Of a DNA stretch of 64,000 nt, positions 26,647-36,108 are shown piece by piece. The DNA is from Sphingobacteriaceae bacterium (lineage in GTDB: Bacteria; Bacteroidota; Bacteroidia; Sphingobacteriales; Sphingobacteriaceae). Below the pieces are notes generated by a model. It was not told where the DNA came from. It searched no databases and saw only the letters and a program-made list of their open reading frames with translations. Position numbers and translations under genes: made by a program. Position 1 is the stretch's first letter. The number at the start of each line of letters is the position of its first letter. Location: NCBI GenBank assembly GCA_017745075.1, contig JAGIAD010000009.1, forward strand, positions 62,001-126,000, written 5' to 3'.

Positions 26647-27543
26647 ATGTTAAAAGGAATTCTCCTTGTTTTTTTCGGTGCCTGTAGTTTCGGCATCCTG
26701 TCTACTTTTGTTAAACTCGCTTATCATGAAGGTTACACGCTTGGCGATGTAACCGGTGCCCAGGCCTTTTTCGGCGCCGTAATTTTATGGGTACTGTTTT
26801 TCTTGCAAAGCAGGACAGCCAAGTATAAAGCTAAAGTAGTACCTGTAGTAACGCCATGGTGGAAAATGCTATTGGCGGGAACCTGTACCGGCCTGGTGAG
26901 TTTATTCTACTATCAGTGCGTAAAGTTAGTGCCCAACTCAGTCGCGATTATTTTGTTAATGCAATTTATCTGGATGAGTATTTTAATGGAATACCTCATT
27001 TTTGCCAAGAAACCTACTGGATTACAATTGGTTGCTGTTTTACTGGTTTTAGGAGGTACGGTTTTGGCCAGCGGAATGGTAGAAACCAGCATCGGAAGCA
27101 TGAATTTAAAAGGAATTGGTTTCGGTTTGCTGGCTGCACTTTGTTATGCCGGCTTTTTATTGTTGAGCGGCAGGATCGGAAATGAATATGCTCCCTTAAA
27201 GAAAAGCGCCCTGATGATTAGCGGTGCCTGTATATTGATCTTTGTGGTCTTTCCGCCTACTTTTTTGTTTAATGGAGCTTTAGGAGGAAGTTTATTGAAA
27301 TGGGGATTGATTATCTCGATTTTTGGTACGGTTATTCCACCATTATTTTATGCCGAAGGAGTGCCGAGAATAGGCACAGCCATTAGTTCTATTTTAAGTG
27401 CTGCAGAGTTACCCGTTGCCGTAATGATGGCCGGTTTTGTGCTGCAGGAACAGGTATCTTTTTTAAGATGGGTAGGGGTTGTGGTGATATTATCGGCTAT
27501 GGTTTTGCCAAACCTAAAATACCTGAAAAAAGGTAGAGGGTAG
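26647..27543 (+). CDS. EamA/DMT-superfamily transporter
   Basis: 298 residues with ten predicted helices in two EamA repeats (about 1-140 and 150-290), normal for drug/metabolite transporters. The first repeat opens LKGILLVFFGACSFGILS and includes LVSLFYYQCVKLVPNSVA; the second has LAALCYAGFLLLSGR and VPRIGTAISSILSAAELPVAV, followed by the conserved late EQVSFLRWVGVVVIL. The substrate is unknown. Start at 26647 is just after the palindromic repeat; the stop codon sits in a GGTAGAGGGTAGGAAAG array. Confidence 0.88.
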   Translation: MLKGILLVFFGACSFGILSTFVKLAYHEGYTLGDVTGAQAFFGAVILWVLFFLQSRTAKYKAKVVPVVTPWWKMLLAGTCTGLVSLFYYQCVKLVPNSVAIILLMQFIWMSILMEYLIFAKKPTGLQLVAVLLVLGGTVLASGMVETSIGSMNLKGIGFGLLAALCYAGFLLLSGRIGNEYAPLKKSALMISGACILIFVVFPPTFLFNGALGGSLLKWGLIISIFGTVIPPLFYAEGVPRIGTAISSILSAAELPVAVMMAGFVLQEQVSFLRWVGVVVILSAMVLPNLKYLKKGRG

Positions 27544-27657
27544 GAAAGTTGAGGATGGAAGGTTGAATACACGATAAATAATCTTCTGACTTTCGGACCC
27601 CGGACATCCGACTTATTGAAAAAATAAATATCTTTAAAAAGCTTAAAGCATTTACAC

Positions 27658-28221
27658 ATGAAAAAACTTACCATTTATATTTTATCCTTGATCATGATCG
27701 GCTTAGCCGGATGTAAAACCAAAACCACCATCAATCAGGATGAGGCCGCAGAAGTGATTAGCAGCTACTTAAAAGCCAATCCCGAATATAAAACCACGAG
27801 GTTTAAGTTTGGTGAGATGAAATTCAACAGTACAAATGATATGTTCGAACTGGGCAAATATAAATCCTTAGCCAGCAAAGGCTTGGTTACATTGAGTTTA
27901 AAAGAAGCTAAAAAGAAATTTCTTTCAAAAGATAGCAGTTTTGTTTACCAGATCACTTTAACGGAAAAGGCCAGCCCCTTGGTGTTGAAGCAGGATGGAG
28001 ATAAAGCAACGGTTAAAGTAGTAGAATATGTATTGTCTGATGAAAAACCGGTTGATTTTGCACAGGTAAACTCCAATACCGCCAAGGTAACCGTATCGCT
28101 TAAAATGAATACAACCGATTTCGAACCTTTTGATAAAGAAGCCAATAAAAACAGCAACTTCATTACCAAAACTTATAAATTAAAGCTGAGTAAAGATGAA
28201 GGGTGGAAAGTACAGAAGTAG
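27658..28221 (+). CDS. Hypothetical lipoprotein
   Basis: 187 residues. N-terminus MKKLTIYILSLIMIGLAGCK has a lipobox (L-A-G-C, Cys at 19), so a membrane lipoprotein facing the periplasm. The mature part is Lys-rich and appears alpha/beta, with repeated short strands (VTLSLKEAKKKFL, YQITLTEKASPLVL, AKVTVSLKMNTTD). No family is recognised. Not obviously in an operon. Confidence 0.8.
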   Translation: MKKLTIYILSLIMIGLAGCKTKTTINQDEAAEVISSYLKANPEYKTTRFKFGEMKFNSTNDMFELGKYKSLASKGLVTLSLKEAKKKFLSKDSSFVYQITLTEKASPLVLKQDGDKATVKVVEYVLSDEKPVDFAQVNSNTAKVTVSLKMNTTDFEPFDKEANKNSNFITKTYKLKLSKDEGWKVQK

Positions 28222-28364
28222 GGTAGAAGACTAAAACTGAAAACCAATTAAAAGTAGATGAGCCGAATTGCATCCTGCAGCATGGATTTATTGCAGTCCC
28301 TTTTGTTTTTAAACCCAACAGCAATGGAAAATCTTTTTTGGCGACAGCAAGCTTAAGCTTTATC

Positions 28365-28425
28365 ATGCTTCGTACTTCAGCAGGATAAAAGGAGCAATCT
28401 GCTTAAAATTGAACAAACGTTTGTT
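28365..28425. repeat. 61-bp block, copy 1, with 14-bp palindrome AACAAACGTTTGTT
   Basis: Identical at 60 of 61 positions to 31271-31331. The perfect palindrome AACAAACGTTTGTT is at 28412-28425, about 97 bp upstream of the thioredoxin-domain gene. It may be an operator, or part of a dispersed repeat; the upstream 60 bp also share weaker similarity with the second copy. Confidence 0.8.
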
Positions 28426-28522
28426 TAAAGTTGAAAAGCGGAAAGTGTTGATTTTTAACATTTTTTAAGAAATTTTAGTGCAAAAAGCTGATATCTTCAT
28501 CAATATAATCTAAATCACAACG

Positions 28523-31075
28523 ATGAAAAAAATATCTCTTATCCTCAGCTTAATTTTCTTTTTTTATGTAATCCCTGTTGATGCAAAAAACATTATTCCT
28601 AAAAACTTACATGGTTTCTGGAGTTATAAAGCAACCAAAATCGGCAACTGGAATGGTACATTGATCGGTGATAATTATGTTGAATATAATTACCGGATGT
28701 ATATGGTAGACAGTGTTAAAAATGATCATGGAATTTATAAAATATGGTTAAATACACGTGATAAAACCCCATTGACATTAGAGATCAAAAATCCCAAAGA
28801 TGGTAAAGCCCTTTTGAAATTTAACCGCTGGGAAAAAGAAATCCCTTGTAATTGGAGTGCTTCCGATCCTGATATAAAATTTTATAAGAAAGGAGAAATA
28901 CCATCTTATTATTTTAATAAGTGGGTTGCTGTACCATCGCTAAGCAGTTTTTATATTACCCCTAAATATAAAATGTCATACCTGAATAAAGAGTGGGATA
29001 TTGTATGGTCTGGAAATTATATGGGTAGAGAAGAGCGGTTTCTGTTGAAATACAAAGACAGCTGCAGAATGGTTTATGTGCATAAACTGCCCAGGGCCTT
29101 AAAGGTAAATAGTCTGGAAGGAGCAAAAAATTATAGTCCTGTTGCTAAAAATCCACTAGTCTACAAAATTTTAGGCAATTGGATTGATAATGATACCAAT
29201 ATATGGAAATATGGTTTTTTTGAAGATTTTGCAATCAGCAATCAAAAAAGATATCCGTATAAAAGCATCGTAAAAACAAGAAAAGGTTTAAAAATAACCC
29301 TTCTTGATAACGATAAAGAGAAAAACATTCAATTTATATCACAAAATGACAGCGTATCCCAATTGATAGATGATCAGGGAGTAAATAATGTATATCTCTT
29401 AAAAAAGGAATTCAAACCAAATAAAATTAAAGATACGGTAGCATTTAAAGACAGCCATTTTACTGGAATAGATACTGCTGTTATTACCGGCTATTTAAGG
29501 AATCCACGTAATAACAAACCTTTCTCAGTTAGTTTTACCGAACACTTAACCGACGAACAGGTTAACTATTATGGCGATCTAGATAGCAATGGTTTTTTTA
29601 GCGTAAAAATACCTTTGTTAAATACCACCCAGGTATTTCTGGATTGGGGAAGAAATGGCGTTATTGATGTGATCGAACCTGGTGAACACTATTTTTACTA
29701 TGAAGATTCGGATACGCAGCTAAGGAGTGTAATGGGAGACAACGCTAGTTTTCATAATGACTTGTTAAATTATAAATATTATGCACCGTATTCAAAAATT
29801 TCAGAAAGTGATTACAAAACCAGAGAAAGTGCAGATTTATTGTCTTTTTTGGCAATCAGCAAGAAAGAATACCTGGATGGAATGGCTTATCTGAATCAAT
29901 ATCTATCAAAGCATCCCAAAGCCAGTTACCGTTTTAGTTATTTTGTATCAGAAGGTTATAAATATCATGGAGCCTTCAATTTAATGCAGAAAAGATTTGC
30001 ACTAAAAGAGAATGATAAATTTCCTGAACCTTTTATAAGTTTTGTTAACGACAGTCTATATAAAAACACACCACCTAAACCATTTACGCTTGTTAGAGAC
30101 TTTCAACTGTTTAAAAGAGATTATTTTGCCTACACGGCACCAGAATACCGCATTTCGGTTAATTGGGATGATGTAATAGCAGATATGGTTAGTTCAAACA
30201 AGATAAAAACGTCGGTTAAAGAGAAACAGGCGGTCTTAGATCAGATTGAATTAACTAAGTATGGTGTTACCGGAAATTCAAAAAATTACGCTGCACTGCT
30301 GAAAAATTTCACAGCAGAAAAAAGAAAAGTTGCGGACAGTATTAAGACTGCCTATCACGGTCCGATTATGGAGGCAGTAAATCAGAAATTATATCTGAAG
30401 GTTTTTGAAAAAGACTTGAAGACAGCCAACATCATAGAAAATGTTGATTTAAAAGAAGGATTTATAGCTAGGAGTTTTTACAAGTATTTTGAAGATACTC
30501 ATAGAGCAATGCCAGATACCGCATTTGTTGGATTTTTAGGTAATTTAAAAAGTGATTTTTATCGCAACGTGATTGAAAAACAACAGCGTAAATATCAAGG
30601 TATATCGAAAGTTGATTTTGAATATAAAGAGAGTTTAAAACGAACTGATCACTTAAAAAAAGCCAAAAATGCCGATTCACTTTTTGCTGAATTGATCAAA
30701 CCCTATAAAGGAAAAGTAATCTATGTTGATTTCTGGGGTACATGGTGTGCTCCCTGTAAGCAAGAAATGTCATACGTACAAGAGGTAAAACAAGCTTTAA
30801 AGGGAAAAGATGTGGTTTTTATGTATTTCGCTAATAAATCTCCCGAGGAGAGTTGGGAAAACATCATTAAAGAGTATCATTTAACAAGTGAAAATGCAGT
30901 GCATTTCCGTTTGCCCGAGATGCAACAGAATATGTTGGAAACGAGATTGTCGGTTAATAGTTTTCCAACTTACATCCTCATTGATAAAGAAGGAAATGTA
31001 AATACCATGAAAGCACCGAGGCCGAGCAATAAAGATCTGCTTGTATCTGCAGTTAATACACTACTGGAAAAATAA
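28523..31075 (+). CDS. Exported large TlpA-like thioredoxin-domain protein
   Basis: 850 residues, far larger than a typical TlpA/ResA protein (about 180). Signal peptide MKKISLILSLIFFFYVIPVDA. The first 700 residues have no domain I recognise: a beta-rich region (about 30-370) followed by a helical region (about 400-700). The C-terminal 140 residues are a thioredoxin fold with VIYVDFWGTWCAPCKQEM, the CAPC motif at 742-745, and the cis-Pro strand NSFPTYILIDKEG. Periplasmic disulfide reduction or isomerisation is likely. Such N-terminally extended forms are common in Bacteroidota. AT-rich, flanked by two copies of a 61-bp repeat. Confidence 0.85.
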   Translation: MKKISLILSLIFFFYVIPVDAKNIIPKNLHGFWSYKATKIGNWNGTLIGDNYVEYNYRMYMVDSVKNDHGIYKIWLNTRDKTPLTLEIKNPKDGKALLKFNRWEKEIPCNWSASDPDIKFYKKGEIPSYYFNKWVAVPSLSSFYITPKYKMSYLNKEWDIVWSGNYMGREERFLLKYKDSCRMVYVHKLPRALKVNSLEGAKNYSPVAKNPLVYKILGNWIDNDTNIWKYGFFEDFAISNQKRYPYKSIVKTRKGLKITLLDNDKEKNIQFISQNDSVSQLIDDQGVNNVYLLKKEFKPNKIKDTVAFKDSHFTGIDTAVITGYLRNPRNNKPFSVSFTEHLTDEQVNYYGDLDSNGFFSVKIPLLNTTQVFLDWGRNGVIDVIEPGEHYFYYEDSDTQLRSVMGDNASFHNDLLNYKYYAPYSKISESDYKTRESADLLSFLAISKKEYLDGMAYLNQYLSKHPKASYRFSYFVSEGYKYHGAFNLMQKRFALKENDKFPEPFISFVNDSLYKNTPPKPFTLVRDFQLFKRDYFAYTAPEYRISVNWDDVIADMVSSNKIKTSVKEKQAVLDQIELTKYGVTGNSKNYAALLKNFTAEKRKVADSIKTAYHGPIMEAVNQKLYLKVFEKDLKTANIIENVDLKEGFIARSFYKYFEDTHRAMPDTAFVGFLGNLKSDFYRNVIEKQQRKYQGISKVDFEYKESLKRTDHLKKAKNADSLFAELIKPYKGKVIYVDFWGTWCAPCKQEMSYVQEVKQALKGKDVVFMYFANKSPEESWENIIKEYHLTSENAVHFRLPEMQQNMLETRLSVNSFPTYILIDKEGNVNTMKAPRPSNKDLLVSAVNTLLEK

Positions 31076-31080
31076 TGCTT

Positions 31081-31112
31081 TCCCTTTGGCTGGCTAAAAC
31101 CAGCTGAAGGGA
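31081..31112 (+). terminator. Hairpin after the thioredoxin-domain gene
   Basis: TCCCTT and GCTGG arms pair with CCAGC and AAGGGA around a CTAAAA loop, 5 bases after the stop. There is no T tract, so it may stabilise the 3' end rather than terminate by itself. Confidence 0.5.
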
Positions 31113-31270
31113 TTCTTAGCACCGTACTCTCCATTCTTGATTTGTTATAATGTATCCGTTATTGGAGCCAATAGCCAAAATCTTTTTGCTGGCAACAATC
31201 TAAATATGCTGTTATGCTAAAGCACAGCCTGTCCTGATTTTCAGGAAAGCATCTGTTTCATAGCTTGCAG

Positions 31271-31331
31271 ATGCTTCGTACTTCAGTAGGATAAAAGGAG
31301 CAATCTGCTTAAAATTGAACAAACGTTTGTT
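31271..31331. repeat. 61-bp block, copy 2, with 14-bp palindrome AACAAACGTTTGTT
   Basis: Direct repeat of 28365-28425 with one mismatch (T for C at the 17th base). The palindrome is at 31318-31331, about 133 bp upstream of gcvP. Both copies face the same way and precede a gene in the same direction. Confidence 0.8.
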
Positions 31332-31431
31332 CTGGTTATTGCTCATAAAATCTACCTGATTTGTAGCTTTTAAACGTAAATAAGACTCCTTTTTTACACT
31401 GATTGATAGTGAAATACAGCTTCGTTTTTGC

Positions 31432-31439
31432 TACCTTTG
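31432..31439 (+). promoter_or_regulatory. gcvP -7 box, TACCTTTG
   Basis: Exact TAnnTTTG match ending 25 bases before the ATG at 31465. No TTTG is found at the best -33 spacing, so only the -7 element is claimed. Confidence 0.6.
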
Positions 31440-31464
31440 CACGCAAATTTATTATTCATACCGC

Positions 31465-34341
31465 ATGAGCTTAAATATCCACTACAAGGAAGATTTTCAA
31501 AATCGCCATATTGCTCCTAATGAGGCTGATACAGCCGAAATGTTGCACACTGTTGGCGTAAATTCTATTGATGAGCTAATTGAACAAACCGTTCCGACGG
31601 CAATCAGGTTAAAACAGCCTTTAAATTTGCCCGCAGCGAAATCAGAAACTGAATATCTTGGTGCTTTAAAACAAACTTCATTGTTGAATAAAGTTTTCAA
31701 AAGCTTTATCGGTCAGGGTTATTATGATACCATTACCCCAGGTGTAATTTTACGTAACGTATTCGAAAATCCGGGATGGTATACACAGTATACACCATAT
31801 CAGGCAGAAATTGCACAGGGCCGTTTACAGGCTTTATTAAACTTCCAAACCATGGTTATCGACTTAACTGGAATGGAAATTGCCAATGCATCGTTATTAG
31901 ATGAAGGTACTGCTGCGGCTGAGGCCATGTTTATGCAGTACAGCACGCGTAAAAATCAGGTAGCTAAGAAATTCTTTGTTTCTGAATTGCTTTTCCCTCA
32001 AACAATTGATATTTTAAAAACACGTGCGAATCCTTATGGCATCGAACTGGTTATCGGAAGCCATTTGGATTTCGTTGCTACAGAAGATTTCTTTGGAGCC
32101 ATTGTTCAGTACCCTGCTGGTAATGGCGAGGTTTTCGATTACAAAAACTTTGCTGCTGAATTACATAACTTAAATATTAAACTAACGGTTGCTGCCGATA
32201 TTTTAAGCTTAACCTTGTTAACGCCTCCGGGCGAATGGGGTGCCGATATTGTGGTAGGTACTACTCAACGTTTTGGTATTCCGATGGGTTTTGGCGGTCC
32301 GCATGCAGCATTTTTCGCCACTAAAGAAGAATATAAACGTTCAATCCCAGGCCGTATTATCGGGGTAACAATCGATAGCCATGGCGATTACGCTTTGCGT
32401 ATGGCTTTACAAACGCGCGAGCAGCATATCCGCAGAGATAAAGCAACTTCAAATATCTGTACTGCACAGGCATTATTGGCTATTATGGCTGGTTTCTATG
32501 CCGCATACCACGGTCCTAAAGGCTTAAAAGCCATTGCTGAGCGTACACATGGTTTAGCCATCAGTTTAGCTACTACCCTGAAAAACCTCGGTTACGAGCA
32601 GTTAAATTCAGCTTATTTTGATACTATCCGTTTCGATTTAGGCGATTTAAAAGGCGGTATTCATGCTTACTGCCTTGATAATGAAATTAACTTAAATTAC
32701 GTAGGTAATACCGTGACCATTTCAGTTGATGAAACCACTACTTTTGAAGACGTTACTTTAATTGCCAAAATATTTGCAAGGGCTAAAGGTTTTGCGGGCG
32801 ATCAGGTAGAAGTAGTTGAAAATGTAGAAACCGTTATTCCTGAGGCTTTACAACGTACTTCGACTTATTTAACACACCCGATTTTTAACTCGCACCATTC
32901 TGAACATGAAATGTTGCGTTACATTAAATCATTAGAAGCAAAAGATTTATCACTTTGCCACTCGATGATTGCCCTGGGTAGCTGTACCATGAAATTAAAC
33001 GCTACTGCAGAAATGATCCCGGTTACCTGGTCTCACTTCGGCCGCATCCACCCATTTGCCCCTGCCGATCAGGTATTGGGTTATTATTCGGTTTTCAACG
33101 AACTGGATAAATGGTTAAGCGAAATTACCGGCTTTACAGCCATGAGTTTACAGCCAAATGCAGGTGCGCAAGGCGAATACGCTGGTTTAATGGTGATCCG
33201 TGCTTATCACCACGATAGGGGCGATTTCCACCGTAATGTAGCATTGATTCCTGCTTCGGCACACGGTACCAACCCTGCTTCTGCGGCAATGGCAGATATG
33301 AAAATTGTGGTGGTTAAATCTTTAGAAAATGGTAACATCGATGTTGAAGATTTAAAAGCTAAAGCAGAGCTACATAAAGACAATCTATCGTGTTTAATGG
33401 TAACTTATCCATCTACACACGGAGTATTTGAAGAGAGTATTATCGAAATCTGTGAAACTATCCACGCTAACGGCGGGCAGGTTTACATGGATGGAGCCAA
33501 TATGAATGCACAGGTTGGTTTAACAAGTCCGGCCAATATCGGTGCCGATGTTTGTCACTTAAACTTACACAAAACTTTCTGTATCCCTCACGGTGGTGGT
33601 GGTCCGGGTATGGGGCCAATTGGTGTGGCAAAACACCTGGTTCCTTATCTTCCAGGCCATGCTGTGGTTGATATCGACAAAGGAAAATCTATTTCAGCCG
33701 TTTCTTCAGCACCATGGGGCTCGGCGTCAATCCTGATCATTTCTCATGCTTATATTGCCATGATGGGTGCCGAAGGTTTAACCAATGCAACTAAATATGC
33801 TATTTTAAACGCAAACTATATGAAAGCGCGTTTAGAGCAACACTATCCGGTACTTTATTCCGGTGCTCAGGGTCGTTGCGCACACGAGATGATTTTAGAT
33901 TGCCGTGCCTTCAAAGCTTTTGGAATCGAAGTAACTGACATTGCAAAACGTTTAATGGATTATGGTTTCCATGCACCAACGGTTTCGTTCCCGGTTGCAG
34001 GTACTTTGATGGTTGAACCTACTGAATCTGAGCCTAAACATGAGTTAGATCGTTTCTGCGACGCATTAATTGCCATTAGAAATGAGATCACCCAGGTAGA
34101 AAACGGTACTTTGGATAAAACAGATAACCCGCTTAAAAATGCACCACATACGGTTTCGGTAATTACTGCAAACGAGTGGGAGCATGCGTATAGCCGTCAA
34201 ACTGCTGCGTTCCCGCTTCCTTATGTGTTAGCGCACAAGTTCTGGCCTTCGGTTGGTCGAGTTAACGATAGTCATGGCGATAGATCATTGATCTGTGCCT
34301 GCCCGCCGGTAGAAAGTTATTTAGAAGAAATCGTTCCTTAG
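31465..34341 (+). CDS. gcvP: Glycine dehydrogenase (decarboxylating), P-protein
   Basis: PLP-dependent P-protein of the glycine cleavage system: decarboxylates glycine and passes the aminomethyl group to the H-protein lipoyl arm. 958 residues in a single chain, the fused form, in which the N-terminal half (about 1-450) is the paralogous alpha-like half and the C-terminal half carries the active site. The PLP lysine is in [19 protein letters not shown]. Other blocks are [45 protein letters not shown] and [14 protein letters not shown]. The H and T proteins are not in this window. Own promoter, with the palindrome block upstream. Confidence 0.97.
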   Translation: MSLNIHYKEDFQNRHIAPNEADTAEMLHTVGVNSIDELIEQTVPTAIRLKQPLNLPAAKSETEYLGALKQTSLLNKVFKSFIGQGYYDTITPGVILRNVFENPGWYTQYTPYQAEIAQGRLQALLNFQTMVIDLTGMEIANASLLDEGTAAAEAMFMQYSTRKNQVAKKFFVSELLFPQTIDILKTRANPYGIELVIGSHLDFVATEDFFGAIVQYPAGNGEVFDYKNFAAELHNLNIKLTVAADILSLTLLTPPGEWGADIVVGTTQRFGIPMGFGGPHAAFFATKEEYKRSIPGRIIGVTIDSHGDYALRMALQTREQHIRRDKATSNICTAQALLAIMAGFYAAYHGPKGLKAIAERTHGLAISLATTLKNLGYEQLNSAYFDTIRFDLGDLKGGIHAYCLDNEINLNYVGNTVTISVDETTTFEDVTLIAKIFARAKGFAGDQVEVVENVETVIPEALQRTSTYLTHPIFNSHHSEHEMLRYIKSLEAKDLSLCHSMIALGSCTMKLNATAEMIPVTWSHFGRIHPFAPADQVLGYYSVFNELDKWLSEITGFTAMSLQPNAGAQGEYAGLMVIRAYHHDRGDFHRNVALIPASAHGTNPASAAMADMKIVVVKSLENGNIDVEDLKAKAELHKDNLSCLMVTYPSTHGVFEESIIEICETIHANGGQVYMDGANMNAQVGLTSPANIGADVCHLNLHKTFCIPHGGGGPGMGPIGVAKHLVPYLPGHAVVDIDKGKSISAVSSAPWGSASILIISHAYIAMMGAEGLTNATKYAILNANYMKARLEQHYPVLYSGAQGRCAHEMILDCRAFKAFGIEVTDIAKRLMDYGFHAPTVSFPVAGTLMVEPTESEPKHELDRFCDALIAIRNEITQVENGTLDKTDNPLKNAPHTVSVITANEWEHAYSRQTAAFPLPYVLAHKFWPSVGRVNDSHGDRSLICACPPVESYLEEIVP

Positions 34342-34439
34342 TAAGGTAGAAGGCGGGAAGGTAGAGGGTTTAAGGCTTTTCCTTTCCATTGCCATAATTC
34401 CCTCAAAATGCCTAAGTTCGTGTCGCCACGAACATATTT

Positions 34440-34488
34440 ATCTGCAAGTTTTATAAATTCGTTTTATAAGGCTTGCAGATTTTTTTTG
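34440..34488 (+). terminator. Intrinsic terminator downstream of gcvP
   Basis: ATCTGCAAGTTTTATAAA pairs with TTTATAAGGCTTGCAGAT (two G-T wobbles) and is followed by eight T. It lies about 100 bases after the gcvP stop. Confidence 0.8.
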
Positions 34489-34760
34489 GAAATGAATGTT
34501 ACTTTTTCATCGGCGGCGGTAGTCCTGCCATTTGCTTCAATCTTTTTGCAGTGTATTCGGGGTTGCTGCAAACAAAAAGGATTTCCGCTGCTGTCAGGTT
34601 TATCAGGAAGGGCTTATCGTTTAAACTTTCAATCATTCATTTTTTTCTTCAAAGATTAAACCCTTGCACATTGTTAAAGTCTCATAGAATGATTTTAAAT
34701 AAATCGATTATTTTTGAAAAAACTTAACATAGGTCAACAACAAGAGATTGGTAGTTCATC

Positions 34761-34768
34761 TATATTTG
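34761..34768 (+). promoter_or_regulatory. -7 box TATATTTG before the YceI gene
   Basis: Exact TAnnTTTG match ending 23 bases before the ATG at 34792; no convincing -33 TTTG. Confidence 0.55.
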
Positions 34769-34791
34769 TATCAAATTTTAAAAACTAGAAA

Positions 34792-35379
34792 ATGAAATTA
34801 AAAATTAGCTCAATTTTTTTATTAGTGGCAGTAGTAGCATTGTCAGCTTTTAAAAACCCAACAAAACCGGTAACTTATACTGTAGATGCAGCAAAATCGA
34901 CCATTACCTGGATTGGTAAAAAAGTAACCGGTTCTCACAATGGAACAGTTGCTTTACAATCAGGTAGCTTAGCCATTAATGGTAAAAGCGTAACTGGCGG
35001 TACTTTTGTTATCGATATGACTTCAATTAAAGATGCTGATGGCAGCGCAAAATTAGAAGGTCACTTAAAAGCAGACGATTTCTTCGGCACAGCTAAATTC
35101 CCGACTTCAACTTTCGTAATTACTAAAGTTGCTGGTTCAGGTGCTAATGTGACTGTAACTGGTAATTTAACCATCAAAGGTATCACTAAACCATTAAGTT
35201 TCCCTGCAACTGTAACTGTAAATGCAGATGGTACAGCTTCAGCTTTAGCTGGTAAAATCGTTGTTGATAGAACAAAATATGACATCAAATACGGATCGAA
35301 ATCATTCTTCGATAGCATTGGCGACAAAGCAATTGATGATAACTTCGAGTTATCTGTTAAATTGGTAGCTAAAAAATAA
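34792..35379 (+). CDS. YceI-family periplasmic protein
   Basis: 195 residues with a signal-like N-terminus (MKLKISSIFLLVAVVALSAF). The YceI lipocalin-like barrel is clear: YTVDAAKSTITWIGKKVTG, GGTFVIDMTSIKD, LEGHLKADDFFGTAKFPTST, VTVTGNLTIKGITKPLSFP and the end DNFELSVKLVAKK. YceI proteins bind isoprenoid-type lipids in the periplasm, and some are acid- or base-stress induced. Stand-alone gene with its own promoter and terminator. The precise ligand is unknown. Confidence 0.93.
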   Translation: MKLKISSIFLLVAVVALSAFKNPTKPVTYTVDAAKSTITWIGKKVTGSHNGTVALQSGSLAINGKSVTGGTFVIDMTSIKDADGSAKLEGHLKADDFFGTAKFPTSTFVITKVAGSGANVTVTGNLTIKGITKPLSFPATVTVNADGTASALAGKIVVDRTKYDIKYGSKSFFDSIGDKAIDDNFELSVKLVAKK

Positions 35380-35402
35380 TTTTTCCAGTCTCGGAAAATG
35401 GA

Positions 35403-35429
35403 AGCCTCGACATTCGTCGGGGCTTTTTT
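35403..35429 (+). terminator. Intrinsic terminator after the YceI gene
   Basis: AGCCTCGAC-ATTC-GTCGGGGCT (one G-T wobble) followed by six T, 24 bases after the stop. Confidence 0.85.
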
Positions 35430-36072
35430 GTTTAACCGCAAAGAGCGCTAAGTTTACCACTAAGGCCCCTAAGCAATGTCAGTTTGAGCAGAGTCGAAGA
35501 TTAACCACCGAGGGCGCTGAGTTTTACACAGAGGAACATGAAGTTTTTTAAAATTAGATATACTCAGCTCCTTGTACTTCGTGCCTTTCTCTGTGCGCTC
35601 TGTGGCAAAAAGGCGATACGTTCAACCACGGAGGGCGCTGAGTTTTACACAGAGGAACACGGAGTTTTTGAAAATTAGATATACACTTAGCTCTGTGTAC
35701 TTTGTGCCTTTCTCTGTGCACTTTGCGGTAAAAAAAAACCTGGATACTTGCGTTTCTTCTTAGCTCACTTTGCGGTAAAAGAAGATAATTGGAAAAGAAA
35801 ATCTATGATGATTTAGGAAAGCAGGTTCAGTATAATAATTAAAGTGTGTTCCCGCTCTGCGCTAAATTCCGATGAAAAATCGGGATACCGCTGCGATCGG
35901 GTTTAGAGACTTCGGCATGTGTAAGAAACAGAGGTTGAGAGGCAGCAAAGCTCAAAGATCTCTCCATTTCGCTGCGCTCCAGTCGAGATGACGGAACGAT
36001 TTAATTGCGGCAGAAATAAAAATAAATTTATTTTTAAAGCTCAAACATACTCATCCACTATGGGCGCTGTTT
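35430..36072. repeat. Gene-free gap with a duplicated palindromic repeat
   Basis: Two tandem copies of a roughly 111-113 bp unit, 35501-35611 and 35621-35733, share ACAGAGGAACA and GTGCCTTTCTCTGTGC. Each is an imperfect palindrome (ACCACxGAGGGCGCTGAG against CTCTGTGC...TTTGCGG). A partial third unit precedes them (35431-35470) and another GCGGTAAAA end follows at 35771. From 35840 to 36000 there is a further repeat type (TCCCGCTCTGCGCTAAATTC; TCTCCATTTCGCTGCGCTCC). No gene is supported. Confidence 0.7.
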
Positions 36073-36108
36073 CCCCTAAACCCTAAACCCTAAACCCTAA
36101 ACCCTAAG
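36073..36108. repeat. CCCTAAA array, telomere-like
   Basis: Five CCCTAAA units ending at the stop codon of the minus-strand MBL gene. It resembles the plant telomere word by chance or convergence and is the relative of the CCCCTAA run at 898. Confidence 0.75.

Larger units (their letters stand above)
34342..34791. other. Gene-free gap between gcvP and the YceI gene
   Basis: Begins with a GGTAGAAGGCGGGAAGGTAGAGGG array after the gcvP stop. Then a hairpin GTTCGTG-TCGC-CACGAAC (34416-34433) and a strong terminator at 34440-34488. The 200 bases after that show no gene I can support; short open frames there lack a promoter and family. The last 50 bases hold the YceI -7 box. Confidence 0.6.

Noticed and set aside
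34408..34727. Two frames between gcvP and the YceI gene
   Set aside because: They span the terminator hairpin and have no domain or conservation signal visible.
35430..36072. Short open frames in the duplicated repeat
   Set aside because: They arise from repeat sequence in both strands and have no homologue, promoter or start context.
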